Source of the DNA: Pleurocapsaceae cyanobacterium CSU_1_1
GTDB taxonomy: Bacteria > Cyanobacteriota > Cyanobacteriia > Cyanobacteriales > Xenococcaceae
Direction of reading: 5' to 3'
Length of the DNA: 64,000 nucleotides
Assembly (NCBI GenBank): GCA_012034765.1
Contig: JAAUOU010000003.1
Location: 1-64,000 of the forward strand
Shown: piece after piece, positions 45,052 to 55,447 of the stretch
Numbering within the stretch: position 1 is the stretch's first letter
How the letters are laid out: every line of letters begins with the position of its first letter
Position numbers and translations under genes: made by a program
Notes under the pieces: generated by a model
What the model saw: the letters and a program-made list of their open reading frames with translations, nothing else
What the model was told of the DNA's origin: nothing
The model's database searches: none

Positions 45052-46650
45052 TTAATTACTTGATTCTTCAGGCTGTAATTCTGCCAAAATCATAAATCTA
45101 ATGTGATTTAAGGATAAGTCCCCAATAGAAACCGCTTCTTTGTCGATTTTTATCCCCTCACTAGTAATGAACTCAAAGGAAGTATCTTTTGCCATTTCTG
45201 CATGATACCAAGATAGCCCCATAAAAAAGCGGGTGGGATATGGCCCTCCTTCAAATAGATCGTCGGGGTTAGACTCCATTGGTAGCCAGCCATAGCCAGG
45301 AAGATAGAACTCCATCCAAACGTGATTATAGTCGGGCTGAAGAGGTAGATTACGCTTGAGCGGATCGTCAGGACATTTGTATCTACCAACGGTGCGACAG
45401 GCAATACCGTTAAGACGGCATAAAGCCAAAAGCAAACCAAGATATTCCCCGCACGAACCTATTCCTCGTTTAAGGGCAATGTCAGGAGTATCAATATGGG
45501 GTTTGATACCGTAGGCTAGTTTGTCATAGACGTAGTTGCGAATACTATATACTTGACGCAAAAGATTAGTTTCTGAGCCGATCGCTATTTTGGCAGCCTG
45601 CTTAATAATCTCCGTGTCCATTGCCAGATTATCGTTGTCTTGCAGGTACTTTTGCTGATATTCTGGACTAAGTTGGGGTATTGTTTCGCAATCATCGGGC
45701 TTAATTTGGTATTTAATACTCCAGACTTCTAAAATTGCTTTCCAGCCAAATATATAACGCTGTTCAGAATTAAAATTATCAAACTTAAATACGGCAATGC
45801 GCTGTCCCTCTTTAACTTCTTCAGTAAAGGGTATGCCGATCGCCTGAACTGAGCGGATTTTTTGTCGATCTGTTTCCGCAGGTAGGGCAATACGCCATTC
45901 TAAATTGTCGATTTCAACTGGATCTAGGGGAGAGATTTCTTCGGTGTAGGACATCTCTACTAGATAGCCATTAGATAAAGCATAGTTGTGTTGGCGGCTG
46001 TAATGAAAATAGAGGGGATGAATAAAAGTGCGATCGCGATATTGTAATTCGTAGTTGGGTTCGGCGTTAGGATTATCGCGAATATAAACTTCTCGATCTG
46101 CATAAGCAACATAGAGAGTTTCTTTCCCTTCATCATCAGAGTTAAATGCTAATCCTGTAGGGGATACAAAAGGAGTCAGGACGCTAAAAATCGTTTCTCC
46201 TGTGGCTCGATCCAGACAGTAAACGGTTTGCTCTAGGGTGTCTGTCAGCCAGATTTCTTCTGATTTAACGGTAATATTTTCTAAACCGATACCTGGGGAA
46301 TAAAAATGTGTAATCTTGGTAGCTCGATCGCGATCGTAAACGAGAATTTTGCCCTGTTTTTGACTGGTCAAATAAATCGTCGATCCTGAAACAGCAATCC
46401 CGTTAAGCTCGCAATCTAAATGTAAAAATAATTGTGGTTCAAAATCTTTAGTGATTAAGGAACAACAGTAAACATATTCACCGTTAGTAAACCAAAGAAT
46501 ATCATCAGTAATGGCTAAACCTGTTGCACCAATAAAATCCGACCAACTGCGAGTATTCAGAATAGTCGTATTATCTGTAGCTGGATCGATTTGCAATAGA
46601 TAACCATTGCTAGAGTCAATCGCCCAAATAAAATCTTCATGGAACACCAT
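45052..46650 (-). CDS. Beta-propeller plus transglutaminase-like protein
   Basis: A 532-residue protein in two parts. Residues ~1-250 have propeller-like strands (GLAITDDILWFTNGEYVYCC, GLAFNSDDEGKETLYVAY). The C-terminal half is a transglutaminase-like cysteine-protease fold with the Cys in KRGIGSCGEYLGL near residue 400, the His in DYNHVWMEFYLPGYGW near 441 and an Asp about 15 residues later. It may cleave or modify peptides. No signal peptide is seen. The frame continues 17 codons upstream of the ATG without another ATG, so the true start is uncertain. Confidence 0.82.
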   Translation of the reverse strand: MVFHEDFIWAIDSSNGYLLQIDPATDNTTILNTRSWSDFIGATGLAITDDILWFTNGEYVYCCSLITKDFEPQLFLHLDCELNGIAVSGSTIYLTSQKQGKILVYDRDRATKITHFYSPGIGLENITVKSEEIWLTDTLEQTVYCLDRATGETIFSVLTPFVSPTGLAFNSDDEGKETLYVAYADREVYIRDNPNAEPNYELQYRDRTFIHPLYFHYSRQHNYALSNGYLVEMSYTEEISPLDPVEIDNLEWRIALPAETDRQKIRSVQAIGIPFTEEVKEGQRIAVFKFDNFNSEQRYIFGWKAILEVWSIKYQIKPDDCETIPQLSPEYQQKYLQDNDNLAMDTEIIKQAAKIAIGSETNLLRQVYSIRNYVYDKLAYGIKPHIDTPDIALKRGIGSCGEYLGLLLALCRLNGIACRTVGRYKCPDDPLKRNLPLQPDYNHVWMEFYLPGYGWLPMESNPDDLFEGGPYPTRFFMGLSWYHAEMAKDTSFEFITSEGIKIDKEAVSIGDLSLNHIRFMILAELQPEESSN

Positions 46651-46997
46651 ACCGTAAATTGAACTAGCTGCGATCGGTCTAATAGTTTGACGGCAGTCGG
46701 TTTATTTGAGAGCATATAGTCAATCAAGAGTTTGAGTACTTAAAATACTACATTTGTTTAGCCAGTTACAGTGTAGGTAGTGAACAATTGAAAGTGAAAG
46801 TTGCCAATGCATCTTCAAGCATGAAGGCGATCGCTGTCTAACTTACCAGTAATTTCAATAGACTGTTTGATCATGAATTGTTATTGTGGCGCGATCGCTT
46901 TCAAAGCAAGACAGCATCCCCAGGTAAGGTTTAGCAAGAGGATAGGCTAAATCCTCCTTTTTACTGGTAGAGAGTTGTAATCCGACTAAAGCTTCGA

Positions 46998-47117
46998 TTA
47001 AGAGATACTTGTTGAAGTCACTACAGGCAAGACTGTTGCCAGAATAATAAAAGTAATAATTCCCAAAGCTAAGTTACGATAAATTCGCTTTTCTGGTCTA
47101 CATCTTTGATATTTCAT
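46998..47117 (-). CDS. Small single-helix membrane protein, candidate
   Basis: A 39-residue frame that I do not recognise: basic N-terminus KYQRCRPEKRIYRNL, then a hydrophobic helix LGIITFIILATVLPVV and a short Ser/Thr tail. The topology is that of a small membrane subunit. The nearest AGGAG lies too far upstream (about 35 bases), so the start is doubtful. The remainder of the 46651-47487 gap holds a HIP1-rich spacer and the MITE. Confidence 0.35.
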   Translation of the reverse strand: MKYQRCRPEKRIYRNLALGIITFIILATVLPVVTSTSIS

Positions 47118-47199
47118 ACCAATAAATATGATTAAATATAATTATAATTTTCTCCTTTATAACAAATTAAATTTATTCAACTACCCCAACAAACTCTAA

Positions 47200-47421
47200 G
47201 AGGATGTCTGAAAAGTATTTTAGATACCCCCTAGCCCACGGCAGTCGCTTCAAGTCGGGTAACCCGCCCAACGCGCTGCCTCCCCTTAATAAGGGGGAAA
47301 CAAGTCTTATAGTCCCCCTTTGAAAGGGAAGACACTGCGGTCTTGGGGTCTCCCCAAGTAAAGCAAGTGGCGTGGATTTAGGGGGATCAAATCTAGTAAA
47401 TAAGACTTCTCAGATAACCTC
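47200..47421. mobile_element. MITE-like element with terminal inverted repeats
   Basis: A 222-bp element bounded by imperfect inverted repeats GAGGATGTCTGAAAAGT at the left and the complement GAGGTTATCTGAGAAGT at the right. It is flanked by TAA on both sides (47197-47199 and 47422-47424), a three-base target duplication of TNA form, as expected for IS5/IS1031-group mobilisation. The interior is G+C-rich and contains no ORF. A second, partial copy of its right end lies at 134-178. Confidence 0.8.
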
Positions 47422-47487
47422 TAATAATCGGTTGTTTTACTATTACTAGGTAGGTTAAAAGGCAAGAGATTTTGAGAATTAAAACCA

Positions 47488-48072
47488 ATGCTAGATAACT
47501 ATAAATCAGTACCTTTCCTAGCTGGCATCAGCATTTTGCTCATAACTTCGGTAAGTATTGGCGCATTTGTTTATTCTTCTTTACGTGCTGATTCAACTGA
47601 TACAGCAGGAGAATCTAAAACAGAAACTGACTCCTTGGGAGGAACAAGCACAGATAAGACTAAATCTGCACCTTTTCCCTCAGTTGAATCTAGTGGTGCA
47701 GGCAGTAACACTGATTCAACCACTGGTATTCCGACTGGAACATATTCCAACCCACCTACTACAATTGAAACTGGTAGTGAAGATCTAGTTCCCAAAACCA
47801 GTCAGAGTCCAATTAATAATTTTGAATCAAGTGTCGATCGCAATCGAGCAATCCAACAAACCATGAATGATTCAATCGATCATTCAATTCCCGACTATAG
47901 TGCGCCTGCTTCCAGCAACAATTATCAGGATACTCAAGACAACAGCCTGATCGAACCTTTAGAAGATGACAGCTTGCTCGAATCATCCCAAAGCAATCCT
48001 GACACTGTTCCGCTCACCCCTGCTACTGAACCTTTGTCTCCATCGTCTTCGTCCCCTCTATCTCAACCATAA
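47488..48072 (+). CDS. Ser/Thr-rich membrane-anchored hypothetical protein
   Basis: A 194-residue protein with one N-terminal hydrophobic helix (PFLAGISILLITSVSIGAFV) and then a low-complexity, Ser/Thr/Pro/Asp-rich extension. The extension is probably a disordered extracytoplasmic region, ending PSSSSPLSQP. No enzymatic domain is visible. It is probably real because of its strong start and in-frame third-base pattern. The function is unknown. Confidence 0.65.
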   Translation: MLDNYKSVPFLAGISILLITSVSIGAFVYSSLRADSTDTAGESKTETDSLGGTSTDKTKSAPFPSVESSGAGSNTDSTTGIPTGTYSNPPTTIETGSEDLVPKTSQSPINNFESSVDRNRAIQQTMNDSIDHSIPDYSAPASSNNYQDTQDNSLIEPLEDDSLLESSQSNPDTVPLTPATEPLSPSSSSPLSQP

Positions 48073-48073
48073 A

Positions 48074-48147
48074 ACAATGAGTAATGAGTAATGAGTAATG
48101 AGGTTTAGCTATTATTAGCTACTTGCTACTTGCTACTTGCTACTCAA
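48074..48147. repeat. Two short heptamer repeats
   Basis: About four copies of AATGAGT (48077-48103) immediately after the stop codon of the preceding gene, then about four copies of CTACTTG (48120-48146). Both are period-seven arrays of the kind found elsewhere in the window. Confidence 0.8.
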
Positions 48148-48227
48148 CCAATCAATAACAAAGCCTAAACGAGAAGTATTGCGCCAGGTATATCATTAAA
48201 CTAAAGAACTGGTGAACATCGCGTCTC

Positions 48228-49106
48228 ATGAAACTTTCTCAGATTAGATCATTTGTCGCCGTGGCAAGGTGCGGTAATTTTAGTCAGGCAGCAGTTGAAT
48301 TAGATCTGACCCAGCCTACTGTCAGCCATGCGATCGCTACTTTAGAAGCAGATTTAGGGGTGCAATTATTGTTCCGAGGCAAAAAAGGGGTAAATCTTAC
48401 TCCCGCAGGGGAAAGCGTCTTAATGCACTGCGATCGCGTATTACAGTCCATCGAAGATATTAAGCAGGAAGCTAACCGATGTAAAAGCTTAGGTGGGGGA
48501 AAAGTACGAATTTCTGCCTTTCGTGGTGCAGCAGCGCAGTTACTGCCTAAAATTAAAGCCGAGTTTCAATCTAAGCATCCCCAAATTGAAGTCAAAATTG
48601 TGGAAGAAAAAGACTGTCCTCAAGTCGAGCAGATGGTTTATGAGGGTAAAGCCGATCTCGGTTTGACAATTTTGCCCACTTCTAAAGATTTAGCCACGTT
48701 TGAAGTGCTGCAAGATAATTACGTTGTCTTATTGCCACCAAATTTAAAGCTGGATACATCATCAGACGGACAGCGTATTAGCTGGACACAACTGCTGTCA
48801 ATCCCAATTATTTCTTATCCCAATCAAAATAGCTGTTTTAAACAGATCAAACATTACTTTGAATCGGCAGGGTATCAGTTTAGTCCATCGGAGCAAGTTC
48901 GCGAAAGTGATACTATTGTTAGTCTGGTTGCCACGGAATCGGGTGCAGCTATTCTGCCTCAATTATCAGTGTTTTATCTTCCTGAAGGAGTTACTATCTG
49001 TCAGTTACCCCAACCTCTTCAGCGCATTGTGGTGGCAGCAACCCCCAAAGATACCGATCTTTCTCATGCAGTTTGGGCATTTACCGATTTTCTCCAGCAG
49101 CAATGA
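48228..49106 (+). CDS. LysR-family transcriptional regulator
   Basis: A 292-residue LysR regulator. The winged HTH covers residues 1-60 (LSQIRSFVAVARCGNFSQAA, QPTVSHAIATLEADLGVQLL) and the effector-binding domain 90-290 (KVRISAFRGAAAQLLPKIKA and on). The effector is not identifiable. In cyanobacteria LysR paralogues include NtcB, CmpR and RbcR/NdhR, but this sequence is not clearly one of these. No divergent target gene is present; the P-loop kinase gene converges on it. Confidence 0.9.
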   Translation: MKLSQIRSFVAVARCGNFSQAAVELDLTQPTVSHAIATLEADLGVQLLFRGKKGVNLTPAGESVLMHCDRVLQSIEDIKQEANRCKSLGGGKVRISAFRGAAAQLLPKIKAEFQSKHPQIEVKIVEEKDCPQVEQMVYEGKADLGLTILPTSKDLATFEVLQDNYVVLLPPNLKLDTSSDGQRISWTQLLSIPIISYPNQNSCFKQIKHYFESAGYQFSPSEQVRESDTIVSLVATESGAAILPQLSVFYLPEGVTICQLPQPLQRIVVAATPKDTDLSHAVWAFTDFLQQQ

Positions 49107-49121
49107 ACAACGAACATGTAG

Positions 49122-49637
49122 TTAATCCAAATTGGTGACAAAGTGTTTAGCTATCCACTCATCAATTGACTGATTAACAGAATATCTGACCACGTTTTCA
49201 TCTGCTTGTGGTGGTTCAAATGTTTTTGCCATCTCTTCAATAATATTTTGTTTCACTCTATGCCTTGCTTTAGTCTCCTCATTTTGCTTCATTCTTTTTT
49301 TGATTACAGAAAGTGGAATATCTAGAAAAACTATGACTGTTTGATAGTCATAAGGCTTGACAAAATCAATAAATCTCTCTCTCAACCAACGAAAGCAGCT
49401 TGTATCATCTACAACTATGTTTTGCCCTGACTCCATTAAACTTGGCAATTGTTCCATCGCTAGGAAATGCGTTTTTTCCCATTCTTCAACTGGAATACCA
49501 TCACCACCGAAAAGCCCCTTTGCTTCATTGATTTCATCAAGACTAATGTATGGACAACTTAGATGTTGAGCAATAGATTTGCCTAAAGTTGTTTTTCCAG
49601 AAAACGGCATTCCGCAAAGCAAGTAGAGTGTTTTCAT
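49122..49637 (-). CDS. P-loop kinase-like protein (AAA_33/zeta-type)
   Basis: A 171-residue small nucleotide kinase-like protein: Walker A GMPFSGKTTLGKSIAQHL near residues 8-16, a DDTSCFRWLRERF segment near 75-88 and a lid-like arginine region (SVIKKRMKQNEETKARHR). It resembles polynucleotide/zeta-like small-molecule kinases. Its partner or substrate is unknown. It is a single gene between the LysR gene and DUF4019. Confidence 0.8.
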   Translation of the reverse strand: MKTLYLLCGMPFSGKTTLGKSIAQHLSCPYISLDEINEAKGLFGGDGIPVEEWEKTHFLAMEQLPSLMESGQNIVVDDTSCFRWLRERFIDFVKPYDYQTVIVFLDIPLSVIKKRMKQNEETKARHRVKQNIIEEMAKTFEPPQADENVVRYSVNQSIDEWIAKHFVTNLD

Positions 49638-49751
49638 GGTTTATTTTTCGTTACTTTTTGCAAAATTCACATCTTTACCTCAACAAAGTAAATCTTAATC
49701 GGAAGTACAATTAAAACAAAACGCTTTGAAACATAGGGATAGGAAAGTTAA

Positions 49752-50102
49752 ATGTCATCAGAAAATATAGCCGTACAAGCAGCGAAATCATGGCTAGAAC
49801 TTGTAGATAGCAAAAAATATGCTGAAAGTTGGGATAAATCAGCTAAATATTTTCAAGCTACAATATCTAAAGAACAATGGTGTTCATCTTTAAGTGCGCT
49901 AAGAAATCCCCTCGGTCAAAAGCTTTCTAGAAATGTTCAATCAAAGCAATATCAAACTTCTTTGCCAGGAGTACCTGATGGAGAATATGTAGTAATTCAA
50001 TTTAACACCTCTTTTCAGTATAAATCTTCTGCTGTGGAGACGGTTACACCTATGAAAGATGTGAGTGGTAAATGGAGTGTATCAGGATATTATATTAAAT
50101 GA
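49752..50102 (+). CDS. DUF4019 family protein
   Basis: A 116-residue protein with the DUF4019 pattern: AAKSWLELVDSKKYAESWDK, EQWCSSLSALRNPLG, GEYVVIQFNTSFQYK and MKDVSGKWSVSGYYIK. Members are usually exported or membrane-anchored, but no signal peptide is visible here. Its stop overlaps the next start (ATGA), so the two genes are translationally coupled. Confidence 0.85.
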   Translation: MSSENIAVQAAKSWLELVDSKKYAESWDKSAKYFQATISKEQWCSSLSALRNPLGQKLSRNVQSKQYQTSLPGVPDGEYVVIQFNTSFQYKSSAVETVTPMKDVSGKWSVSGYYIK

Positions 50103-50545
50103 GTATTCAGATTGAGTCAGATTTAAAAGAAATCTTTGCTAAGTTCGATCAAAAACTTGATAAATTAGATGGCAAGCTAGATAAACTGACGGACGACGTT
50201 ACAGAATTAAAAGTAGGTCAAGCCAGGCTAGAAGGCAAAATTAATGCTGTTGATGAAAAGTTATCTGGTCAGATCAAGTCAGTTGATGAAAAGTTATCTG
50301 GTCAGATTAAGTCAGTTGATGAAAAGTTATCTGGTCAGATCAAGTCAGTCGATGAAAAGTTATCTGGTCAGATTAAATCAGTCGATGAAAGACTTTCAGG
50401 AAAAATAGATGCCTTAGAAGCTACGGTAAGCGGATTAGACAAAAGAGTTAGTAACCAAGAGTTTACTAATCGTGGTGTATTAGTAGGACTAATTTTAGTA
50501 ATTCTTGGCGGTGCAGCAAAATTTTTTGGTTTTATGAGCAATTAG
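50099..50545 (+). CDS. Repeat-built coiled-coil membrane-anchored protein
   Basis: A 148-residue protein. Residues ~10-50 are a heptad-like coil; ~51-105 are four near-identical 11-residue units (VDEKLSGQIKS) and a fifth divergent one. The C-terminus has a hydrophobic anchor (GVLVGLILVILGGAAKFFG). It looks like a right-handed or 11-residue-periodic stalk attached to the membrane. The DNA has a matching 33-bp tandem repeat at 50249-50380, so copy number may vary between strains. It is coupled to the DUF4019 gene by an ATGA overlap. Confidence 0.85.
   Translation: MSIQIESDLKEIFAKFDQKLDKLDGKLDKLTDDVTELKVGQARLEGKINAVDEKLSGQIKSVDEKLSGQIKSVDEKLSGQIKSVDEKLSGQIKSVDERLSGKIDALEATVSGLDKRVSNQEFTNRGVLVGLILVILGGAAKFFGFMSN
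50249..50380 (+). repeat. 33-bp in-frame tandem repeat
   Basis: Four copies of a 33-base unit starting GTTGATGAAAAGTTATCTGG differ from one another at only a few third positions. A fifth, diverged copy follows. The near-identity of the DNA implies recent expansion or concerted evolution. Confidence 0.9.
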
Positions 50546-50632
50546 TAGCTTGTCTACTTAGATAAGAACCTCCAAATATTCGATATAGTAGATATTTAAG
50601 ATGATTACTTTATCCATTAGGAGATTTAAGTT

Positions 50633-53275
50633 TTGACCTTGATAAGTGATAGTCCCATTGATTCAACTATAGCCAAGCCAGCCAGATATTTAGGTAACGA
50701 ACTTGGTGCGGTACATAAACCTTGGCCAGATGCTGAGGTGAGATGGGTGCTGACTTATCCTGAAGTCTATGAGGTAGGAGCATCAAATCTGGGTCATATT
50801 ATTCTCTACAATATTATTAACGCGCAACCGCAACAGTTATGCGATCGCACTTATCTCCCCGCACCCGATTTATCAGCCAAGTTAAGAGAGACTAATACAC
50901 CCTTATTTGCTCTAGAATCAAAGCGATCGCTCCAAGACTTTGATATCTTAGGTTTTAGTCTTAGCTATGAACTGGGGGCGACAAATATCTTAGAAATGCT
51001 GAGTTTGGCGCAGATTCCCCTCACCTGGAAGGAAAGGAATACAGGGGATTATCCCTTGATTTTTGCAGGGGGACAAACCGCCACTTCTAACCCCGAACCC
51101 TATGCTGATTTCTTGGATTTTATTGCTTTAGGGGATGGGGAGGAATTATTACCTGAGATTGGGTTAGTAATTAAGGAAGGAAAAGCAGCAGGATTGAGCA
51201 AAGAAGAGTTATTGCTCGATTTAGCCCAAGTGCCTGGGGTATATGTACCTAGATTCTATGAGATGGCAGAAGATGGCTCTGTGGATCGCATTACCAAGGA
51301 TGTGCCTAAAAGAGTATTGCGTCGAGTAGCTACGCCGATTCCCGCCTATTCCATTGGCTTAGTACCCTATATTGAAACTGTACACGATCGCCTGACGGTA
51401 GAAATAAGACGAGGCTGTACCCGTGGCTGTCGTTTTTGTCAGCCAGGGATGTTAACTCGCCCAGCGACAGATGTTGAACCAGAAAAAGTGGTAGATGCGA
51501 TCGAAAAGGGGATGCGGGCAACAGGCTACAATGAGTTTTCTTTACTTTCTTTGAGTTGTTCGGACTATTTGGCTTTACCAGCGGTAGGCATGGAGATCAA
51601 AAACCGCTTGCAAGAGGAGAATATTTCTTTATCTCTTCCCAGCCAACGGGTAGATCGTTTTGATGACAATATTGCCGATATTATTGGCGGTATACGTAAG
51701 TCGGGGCTAACCTTTGCACCTGAAGCTGGAACTCAGCGGATGCGGGATGTAGTAAATAAGGGATTAACTAACGAAGAGTTGTTACGGGGTATCCAAACTG
51801 CCGTTGCCCGTGGCTGGAGTAAAGTTAAGCTTTACTTTATGATCGGCTTACCTGGCGAAACTGACGTTGATGTGGTGGGTATTGTCGATACAATACGTTG
51901 GTTACGTCGTGAGTGTAGTCAGATTAGTAATAAACGCCTCAACTTTAATATCACTATTTCTAACTTTACTCCTAAGCCACACACACCTTTTCAATGGCAT
52001 TCTGTATCAACTAGTGAGTTCAAACGAAAACAGGAACTACTCAAAGATGAATTTCGGCGAGTACGGGGAATTAAGGTTAATTACACTGATGTCCGTATCT
52101 CAGCAATGGAAGACTTTGTCGGTAGGGGCGATCGCCGTTTAGCTCCTGTGGTTAAACGTGCCTGGGAGTTAGGTGCAGGGATGGATTCCTGGTGGGAGAA
52201 TTTAGATAAAGCATATGGGGCATGGGAAAAAGCGATCGCCGAAGCAGATCTAACCTGGAAATACCGTCAGGTAGAAGAAGGCGAATGGAATTTATTTGAC
52301 CACCAAGCATCTTCTGAACCCAGTCAAGGCAATTCGCCAAGCGCTCCTACCAATGATCTGCGTGAAGAAACCTTAAATGCTCCTCTTCCCTGGGATCATA
52401 TTAATACGGGCATAGATAAACAGTGGCTCAAAGAAGACTTGCAAAGAGCATTGGATGCTGCTACTGTCCCTGATTGCGCTTTCGAGGGCTGTTCTCACTG
52501 TGGGGTATGTGGTACAGACTTCGGACATAATATTGTGGTTAAACCGCCTGAAATTCCTAAATTTGCAGGACATTTTAAACCCAATCAAGATAAGGAACAA
52601 AAGATTAGGATGTGGTTTGGCAAAATTGACGAGATGAGCCTAATTAGCCACTTAGATTTAGTGCGCTTATTTGATCGCGCCATTCGTCGTGCAGCCTTAC
52701 CGATCTCCTTTACAGGAGGATATCATCCTGGGCCAAAAATTTCTATTGCTAACGCCCTATCCCTGGGTATTACCAGCAACGGGGAAATAGTTGATTTTGA
52801 ATTAACAGAAGATATGGATGTCGAGGAATTCCGCATTAGGTTAACGGCTCAATTACCTGCAAATGTGCCGATCTATAAGGTAGAAGAAGTAGAGATTAAG
52901 TCCCTTAACGCTAGTCGAATCATGGATCGCGCCGAGTATTTAATTACTCTCAAGCTGGCAGAAGATACAGCAGATCTAGAAACTCTTTGGCAAAAATGGA
53001 TTGATGAGATTAATAATGCTCAGGTAATTCTTTGGGAAAAATTTACTAAGTCGGGGAATAAAAAACAAATAAACTTACGCGATCGCCTTTTCTCTCTTTC
53101 CTTAGAATCTGCCCAAGATAATCAAGCCATAATTCGCTTTACTGGTAGCTGTCGCAATGATGGTACAAATCTCTCGCCAGATAATCTGGTTTATATGTTG
53201 GAACAGATTGCTAAGGTTGAGATGCAATTACTTCATGTTCATCGTCAACAATTGATTTTACAGTCATTCCCATAA
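50633..53275 (+). CDS. B12-binding-like radical SAM protein fused to DUF2344
   Basis: An 880-residue protein of the TIGR03960 radical SAM type. Residues ~30-200 are a Rossmann-like B12-binding-related domain, and the radical SAM cluster CxxxCxxC lies in RRGCTRGCRFCQPGM near 260-270. Then come the SAM-binding segments and a Cys-rich knuckle CAFEGCSHCGVCG near 620. A C-terminal TIGR03936/DUF2344 domain begins at IRMWFGKIDEMSLISHLDLV. The role of the family is unclear, but many bacteria have the two parts as neighbouring genes. Translation appears to start at TTG (50633) after an AGGAG site. Confidence 0.93.
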   Translation: MTLISDSPIDSTIAKPARYLGNELGAVHKPWPDAEVRWVLTYPEVYEVGASNLGHIILYNIINAQPQQLCDRTYLPAPDLSAKLRETNTPLFALESKRSLQDFDILGFSLSYELGATNILEMLSLAQIPLTWKERNTGDYPLIFAGGQTATSNPEPYADFLDFIALGDGEELLPEIGLVIKEGKAAGLSKEELLLDLAQVPGVYVPRFYEMAEDGSVDRITKDVPKRVLRRVATPIPAYSIGLVPYIETVHDRLTVEIRRGCTRGCRFCQPGMLTRPATDVEPEKVVDAIEKGMRATGYNEFSLLSLSCSDYLALPAVGMEIKNRLQEENISLSLPSQRVDRFDDNIADIIGGIRKSGLTFAPEAGTQRMRDVVNKGLTNEELLRGIQTAVARGWSKVKLYFMIGLPGETDVDVVGIVDTIRWLRRECSQISNKRLNFNITISNFTPKPHTPFQWHSVSTSEFKRKQELLKDEFRRVRGIKVNYTDVRISAMEDFVGRGDRRLAPVVKRAWELGAGMDSWWENLDKAYGAWEKAIAEADLTWKYRQVEEGEWNLFDHQASSEPSQGNSPSAPTNDLREETLNAPLPWDHINTGIDKQWLKEDLQRALDAATVPDCAFEGCSHCGVCGTDFGHNIVVKPPEIPKFAGHFKPNQDKEQKIRMWFGKIDEMSLISHLDLVRLFDRAIRRAALPISFTGGYHPGPKISIANALSLGITSNGEIVDFELTEDMDVEEFRIRLTAQLPANVPIYKVEEVEIKSLNASRIMDRAEYLITLKLAEDTADLETLWQKWIDEINNAQVILWEKFTKSGNKKQINLRDRLFSLSLESAQDNQAIIRFTGSCRNDGTNLSPDNLVYMLEQIAKVEMQLLHVHRQQLILQSFP

Positions 53276-53344
53276 ATTTCCGTTAGTCTAAACCACAGTT
53301 AATGCCCAACATAAACTTAAAGTTATAGCAATACGTATTTCAGT

Positions 53345-53413
53345 TAGGACACTTATTACCTACTACCCACTACCTACTACCCACTACCTACTACCTACTA
53401 CCTACTACCTACG
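53345..53413. repeat. Heptamer repeat (TACCTAC/TACCCAC)n
   Basis: About eight tandem seven-base units in the gap between the convergent radical SAM and groEL genes. Confidence 0.85.
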
Positions 53414-53472
53414 AACAGTTAACTAGACTTGTCCTAATTTAACTTTGTACGGTTATATCTGGTTTCCACTCG

Positions 53473-53508
53473 AAAAAAAAGAGGTAGTCTAGTCCAAAGA
53501 TCTACCTC
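53473..53508 (-). terminator. Rho-independent terminator of groEL
   Basis: A 7-bp stem (GAGGTAG with CTACCTC) is followed by eight T on the minus strand. It lies about 50 bases past the groEL stop codon. Confidence 0.85.
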
Positions 53509-53559
53509 AAAATATCAAATTTCTAACCTTGATAAATTAGTTAGATAGAGTAGCAGGCA

Positions 53560-55263
<1,704 letters not shown>

Positions 55264-55281
55264 CTACTTTCATTTGCAAAT

Positions 55282-55308
55282 TTAGCACTCTTCAGTAGTG
55301 AGTGCTAA
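55282..55308. promoter_or_regulatory. CIRCE operator (HrcA site)
   Basis: TTAGCACTC, nine bases, then GAGTGCTAA: a perfect match to the CIRCE inverted repeat (9-9-9). It lies about 40 bases upstream of the groEL start. Confidence 0.97.
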
Positions 55309-55447
55309 AAAACATTATCTAAATTATTAAATTAATTAGTCTTGTAGGGATTACCGAAATAAGCAGCAAAATCTAGAGTCACTAAATTGCGATTAGGCGA
55401 AGCCTAAGCGGATCGCATTGCCAATAAATCTTTAAGTAAACCCGATT

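Noticed and set aside
50249-50380. CRISPR-like direct repeats
   Set aside because: The 33-bp units are contiguous, without spacers, and are coding.
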